Positions 5,214 to 7,624 of a DNA stretch of 7,624 bases are shown here, one piece after another (positions within the stretch are counted from its first letter, which is position 1; every line of letters begins with the position of its first letter). The notes beneath the pieces were generated by a model. That model saw nothing but the letters and a program-made list of their open reading frames with translations. It was not told the origin of the DNA and did not search any database. The stretch is from contig CAYFUR010000141.1 in the NCBI GenBank assembly GCA_964346275.1, forward strand, positions 1 through 7,624, read 5' to 3'. The position numbers and the translations under genes are program-made. The DNA is from CAYFUR01 sp964346275 (GTDB taxonomy: Bacteria; Sumerlaeota; Sumerlaeia; SLMS01).

Positions 5214-6517
5214 TGTGGACGGGCTTCGATACGTGGATCGCCGTGGTGAGCGCGCTCAGCGCCATGTCCTGCGCTGTCCTGGGCAACTTTCTTGTGCTGC
5301 GGCGCATGAGCATGATGGGCGACGCCATCAGCCATACCGTGTTGCCGGGTATCGCCATTGCCTTTTTGCTGACGGCTTCGCGGGAAAGCCTGCCGATGCT
5401 TCTCGGTGCGGCGGGGATCGGCCTGCTGACGGTGTTTCTTGTTCAGGCGGTGCATCGCCTGGGCGAGTTGGACGAGGGGGCCTCCATGGGCGTGGTGTTT
5501 ACCTCGCTTTTCGCCGTGGGGCTGATTCTGATCCGGCAGGGGGCGGACAAGGTCGATCTCGATCCGGGGTGCGTGCTCTATGGCGCCGTCGAGTTCGCCC
5601 CCCTCGATGTCTATATCATCGGAGGGCTGGACATTCCCCGCGCCGCGGTGGTGAATGGCGCCTTTCTGCTGATCAACCTGGCGTTCGTGCTGCTCTTCTA
5701 TAAGGAACTGAAGGTCACGGCGTTCGATCCCGCTTTCGCGGATTCCATCGGAATCAATAGCCGCTGGGTGCATTACGGGTTTATGACGCTGGTTGCCGCG
5801 ACGGTAGTGGCATCCTTTGAAACCGTCGGCAGCATTCTGGTGATTGCGATGCTGATCATTCCGGCGGCTTGCGGATATTTGCTGACGAATCGGCTCTCGG
5901 TGATGATCGGGCTGAGCCTCGTTTTCGGGCTCGCGTCGGGATTCCTGGGCCACGGCATGGCGCTCTGGGTGCCGGAATGGCTCGGCCTGCCGGAAACCAG
6001 CACCGCCGGCATGGTGGGTGTCGCGGCGCTGTTGCTCTTTACTGTGGTGGCGCTTGTTTCGCCGCGCCACGGGATTCTTTCCCGCGCCGGCTCGCGGCTG
6101 GCTCTGTCAATGCGGGTGCTTTGCGACGATGTGCTTGGTTTCCTTTACCGGCGGGGCGAGCCGGCCGGGGAGGCGCCTCCCATTGCCCAGCGGGGCGAGC
6201 TGGCGGACCGGCTTTTCACAACACGCCCGCGCCTGGCCGCCGCGTTGGCGGCGCTGCGCCTCCGCGGTCTGGTCGAGCGCCGCCGCCAAGGCTACCTCCT
6301 GACGGAAGCCGGCGCGGAAGCCGCACGCGCCCTTATCCGCTCCCACCGCCTCTGGGAGACCTATATGGTCGAGGAAATGGGCCTGCGGCCGGATCACGTC
6401 CATGGCTCCGCCGAGCGCCTGGAGCACATCACCAGCCGCGAAATGCGCGAAAGGCTGGAAGAGAAAACCGCTTCGCCCCGCCGCGATCCGCATGCGTCTG
6501 AAATTCCACCCGAGTGA
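5210..6517 (+). CDS. troD: Metal ABC transporter permease fused to a DtxR/MntR-like domain (TroD)
   Basis: This 435-residue protein should form the second half of the metal channel with TroC. Residues about 1-290 are the ABC-3 permease, with RRMSMMGDAISHTVLPGIAIAF (31-52) and TVGSILVIAMLIIPAACGYL (205-224). Residues about 300-372 form a winged-helix-like segment. Residues 373-435 match the DtxR metal-binding domain, with SHRLWETYMVEEMGL followed by VHGSAERLEHIT. Aligned to DtxR H79, E83, H98, C102, E105 and H106, the residues here are H379, E383, H398, E402, E405 and H406. Glu in place of Cys102 is as in MntR. The tail DPHASEIPPE resembles the DPHGxPIP signature closing this DtxR domain. GGGGAG at 5197-5202 lies seven bases before the first ATG. 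A second ATG follows directly at 5213. No SH3-like third domain is present. Confidence 0.91.
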   Translation: MMWTGFDTWIAVVSALSAMSCAVLGNFLVLRRMSMMGDAISHTVLPGIAIAFLLTASRESLPMLLGAAGIGLLTVFLVQAVHRLGELDEGASMGVVFTSLFAVGLILIRQGADKVDLDPGCVLYGAVEFAPLDVYIIGGLDIPRAAVVNGAFLLINLAFVLLFYKELKVTAFDPAFADSIGINSRWVHYGFMTLVAATVVASFETVGSILVIAMLIIPAACGYLLTNRLSVMIGLSLVFGLASGFLGHGMALWVPEWLGLPETSTAGMVGVAALLLFTVVALVSPRHGILSRAGSRLALSMRVLCDDVLGFLYRRGEPAGEAPPIAQRGELADRLFTTRPRLAAALAALRLRGLVERRRQGYLLTEAGAEAARALIRSHRLWETYMVEEMGLRPDHVHGSAERLEHITSREMRERLEEKTASPRRDPHASEIPPE

Positions 6518-6543
6518 AAATCGCGGGAGAGCCCCTGTGACGC

Positions 6544-6581
6544 CGCCTTGCCAAAGGTGAAAACGCCCTTGCGGCAAGGCG
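6544..6581. other. Stem-loop between troD and the glycosyltransferase gene
   Basis: CGCCTTGCC (6544-6552) pairs perfectly with GGCAAGGCG (6573-6581). Inside it AAGG (6554-6557) can pair with CCTT (6567-6570). No T-run follows on the plus strand, so it is not a standard intrinsic terminator. It ends 15 bases before the proposed start at 6597. It could mark the end of the tro transcript, protect its 3' end or affect translation of the next gene. Confidence 0.5.
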
Positions 6582-6596
6582 CGGGGACTTTCATGT

Positions 6597-7624
6597 ATGG
6601 GGCGTCCTATGCCGTGGCCCGAGGGCGGCGGCGAATTCGACCCTGTTTCCGCCAGCCCCATGAGCCCTTTGTCCCCCAACGCGGAAATCCGCAAACTCAG
6701 CATCCTGATTCCCGTGTACAACGAAATCCGCACGCTGGAAACGCTGTTGGAGAAAGTGCTGGCGGCGCCCCTTCCCTGCGAGCGGGAAATCGTTGTGGTG
6801 GATGACGGGTCCACCGATGGCAGCCGCGAAATCCTTCGCGATTACGCACGGCGCCATTCCGTGATCCGGCTCTTCCTTCACAAGCAAAACGGGGGCAAAG
6901 GCAAGGCCGTGCGCACGGCGATTCGCCACATGACCGGAGATTGGGCCATTATCCAGGACGCTGACCTGGAATACGATCCCAACGACTGGCAGGCCATGCT
7001 GGTTCCCGTGGAAAAAGGCATCGCCGATGCCGTGTATGGATCGCGGTTTATGATGGGGCGCTATCGCCGGGCGCTTTATTTCTGGCACACCTTCGCGAAC
7101 AAGATTCTGACAACGACGAGCAACGTGCTCAATGACCTCAACCTGACGGACATGGAAACCTGCTATAAGCTCGTCCGCGCGGATATCCTCAAGAGCTTGA
7201 ACCTGCGATCACACGGTTTCGATCTGGAGCCGGAACTGACCGCCAAGCTGGCCCGCTGGGGCGCGCGGATCTATGAGGTGCCGATTTCCTACCAGGGGCG
7301 CAGCTACGTCGAGGGGAAGAAGATTCGCGCGCGCGATGCGCTCCAGGCGCTGGCGGCGATGGTGCGTTACCGTTTTTTCGACCGGGACTATATTAAGCAC
7401 GACGGCTTTCTGATCCTCCAGGCCGTGCGCAGCGCCGAGCGCTTTAACCGCTGGCTGTTCTCTCGTTTCGAGCGCTATCTGGGCGGCGAGGTGCTCGAAG
7501 CCGGGTCGGGGATTGGCAACCTGACATCACTGCTGCTCGACCGCCGCCGCGTCGTCTCCGTGGACAATGAAGAGTTTTACGTGCGCCGCCTCGAGCAGTC
7601 TTACGGCAACCTGGCGAATTATCA
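6597..7624 (+). CDS. GT2 glycosyltransferase fused to a SAM methyltransferase (incomplete at right edge)
   Basis: 342 codons are visible and the frame is still open at the edge. Residues about 35-240 are a GT-A fold family 2 glycosyltransferase of the DPM1-like group, which transfers sugar from a nucleotide donor, often to a polyprenyl phosphate. Markers are SILIPVYNE (35-43), VVVDDGSTDGS (D69-D70), the metal-binding QDADLEYDP (D121, D123) and LTDMETCYK (183-191). The later EVPISYQGRSYVEGKKI is also typical. After a linker near 255-295 comes a class I methyltransferase motif I, LEAGSGIGNLT (300-310), then VVSVDNEE with an acidic residue expected to bind the SAM ribose. Start choice is uncertain: ATG 6597, ATG 6609 (GGGG six bases upstream) and ATG 6660 (no Shine-Dalgarno) are all in frame. 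Acceptor and methylated product are unknown. Confidence 0.88.
   Translation, partial: MGRPMPWPEGGGEFDPVSASPMSPLSPNAEIRKLSILIPVYNEIRTLETLLEKVLAAPLPCEREIVVVDDGSTDGSREILRDYARRHSVIRLFLHKQNGGKGKAVRTAIRHMTGDWAIIQDADLEYDPNDWQAMLVPVEKGIADAVYGSRFMMGRYRRALYFWHTFANKILTTTSNVLNDLNLTDMETCYKLVRADILKSLNLRSHGFDLEPELTAKLARWGARIYEVPISYQGRSYVEGKKIRARDALQALAAMVRYRFFDRDYIKHDGFLILQAVRSAERFNRWLFSRFERYLGGEVLEAGSGIGNLTSLLLDRRRVVSVDNEEFYVRRLEQSYGNLANY

Noticed and set aside
5105..6070. Minus-strand open frame (321 codons) opposite troD
   Set aside because: Low-complexity His/Arg/Gln-rich shadow of the plus-strand permease gene.

Overview
The window is about 7.6 kb of GC-rich bacterial chromosome with tightly packed genes. 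The TroA-like binding protein has a cleavable signal peptide but no lipobox cysteine. It is therefore probably free in a periplasm, which points to a diderm (Gram-negative type) host. No ribosomal RNA or other taxonomic marker is present. The general style (high GC, GT2-methyltransferase fusion, permeases with fused regulator domains) suggests an uncultured lineage of the planctomycete or Hydrogenedentes kind, but that is only a weak guess.

Layout. (1) Positions 1-144, minus strand: the first 48 codons of a DNA methyltransferase with an ADPPF catalytic motif, running off the left edge. (2) Positions 145-600: non-coding, with a short GGAT-type tandem repeat near 354-380. (3) Positions 613-1762, plus strand: prfB (release factor 2), read through a +1 programmed frameshift at 676-691. 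The in-frame stop there is UAA, not the usual UGA. A strong intrinsic terminator follows at 1801-1834. (4) Positions 1980-6517, plus strand: a four-gene manganese/zinc ABC importer operon of the tro/mnt/znu type: binding protein, ATPase and two permeases. Three of the joins are 4-base ATGA overlaps or a 19-base gap. A perfect 16-base palindrome at 1869-1884 is a candidate operator. (5) Positions 6597 to the right edge: a GT2 glycosyltransferase fused to a SAM methyltransferase, incomplete.

The main point of interest is the transporter. Both permeases carry an in-frame C-terminal extension of about 140-160 residues that reads as a DtxR/MntR-family metalloregulator: a winged helix followed by the metal-binding and dimerisation domain. 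Treponema pallidum encodes a separate TroR repressor in its tro operon; here the regulator-like module is attached to both halves of the membrane channel. If TroC and TroD pair as ABC-3 permeases normally do, the two DtxR-like domains would be held side by side on the inner face of the membrane. There they could sense metal and either gate transport (trans-inhibition) or bind DNA from the membrane. The second domain keeps all six expected C-terminal ligand positions, while the first has Asp at two of them.

The second point is the prfB frameshift site. UAA is read by both RF1 and RF2, so the classic RF2-specific feedback would be altered.
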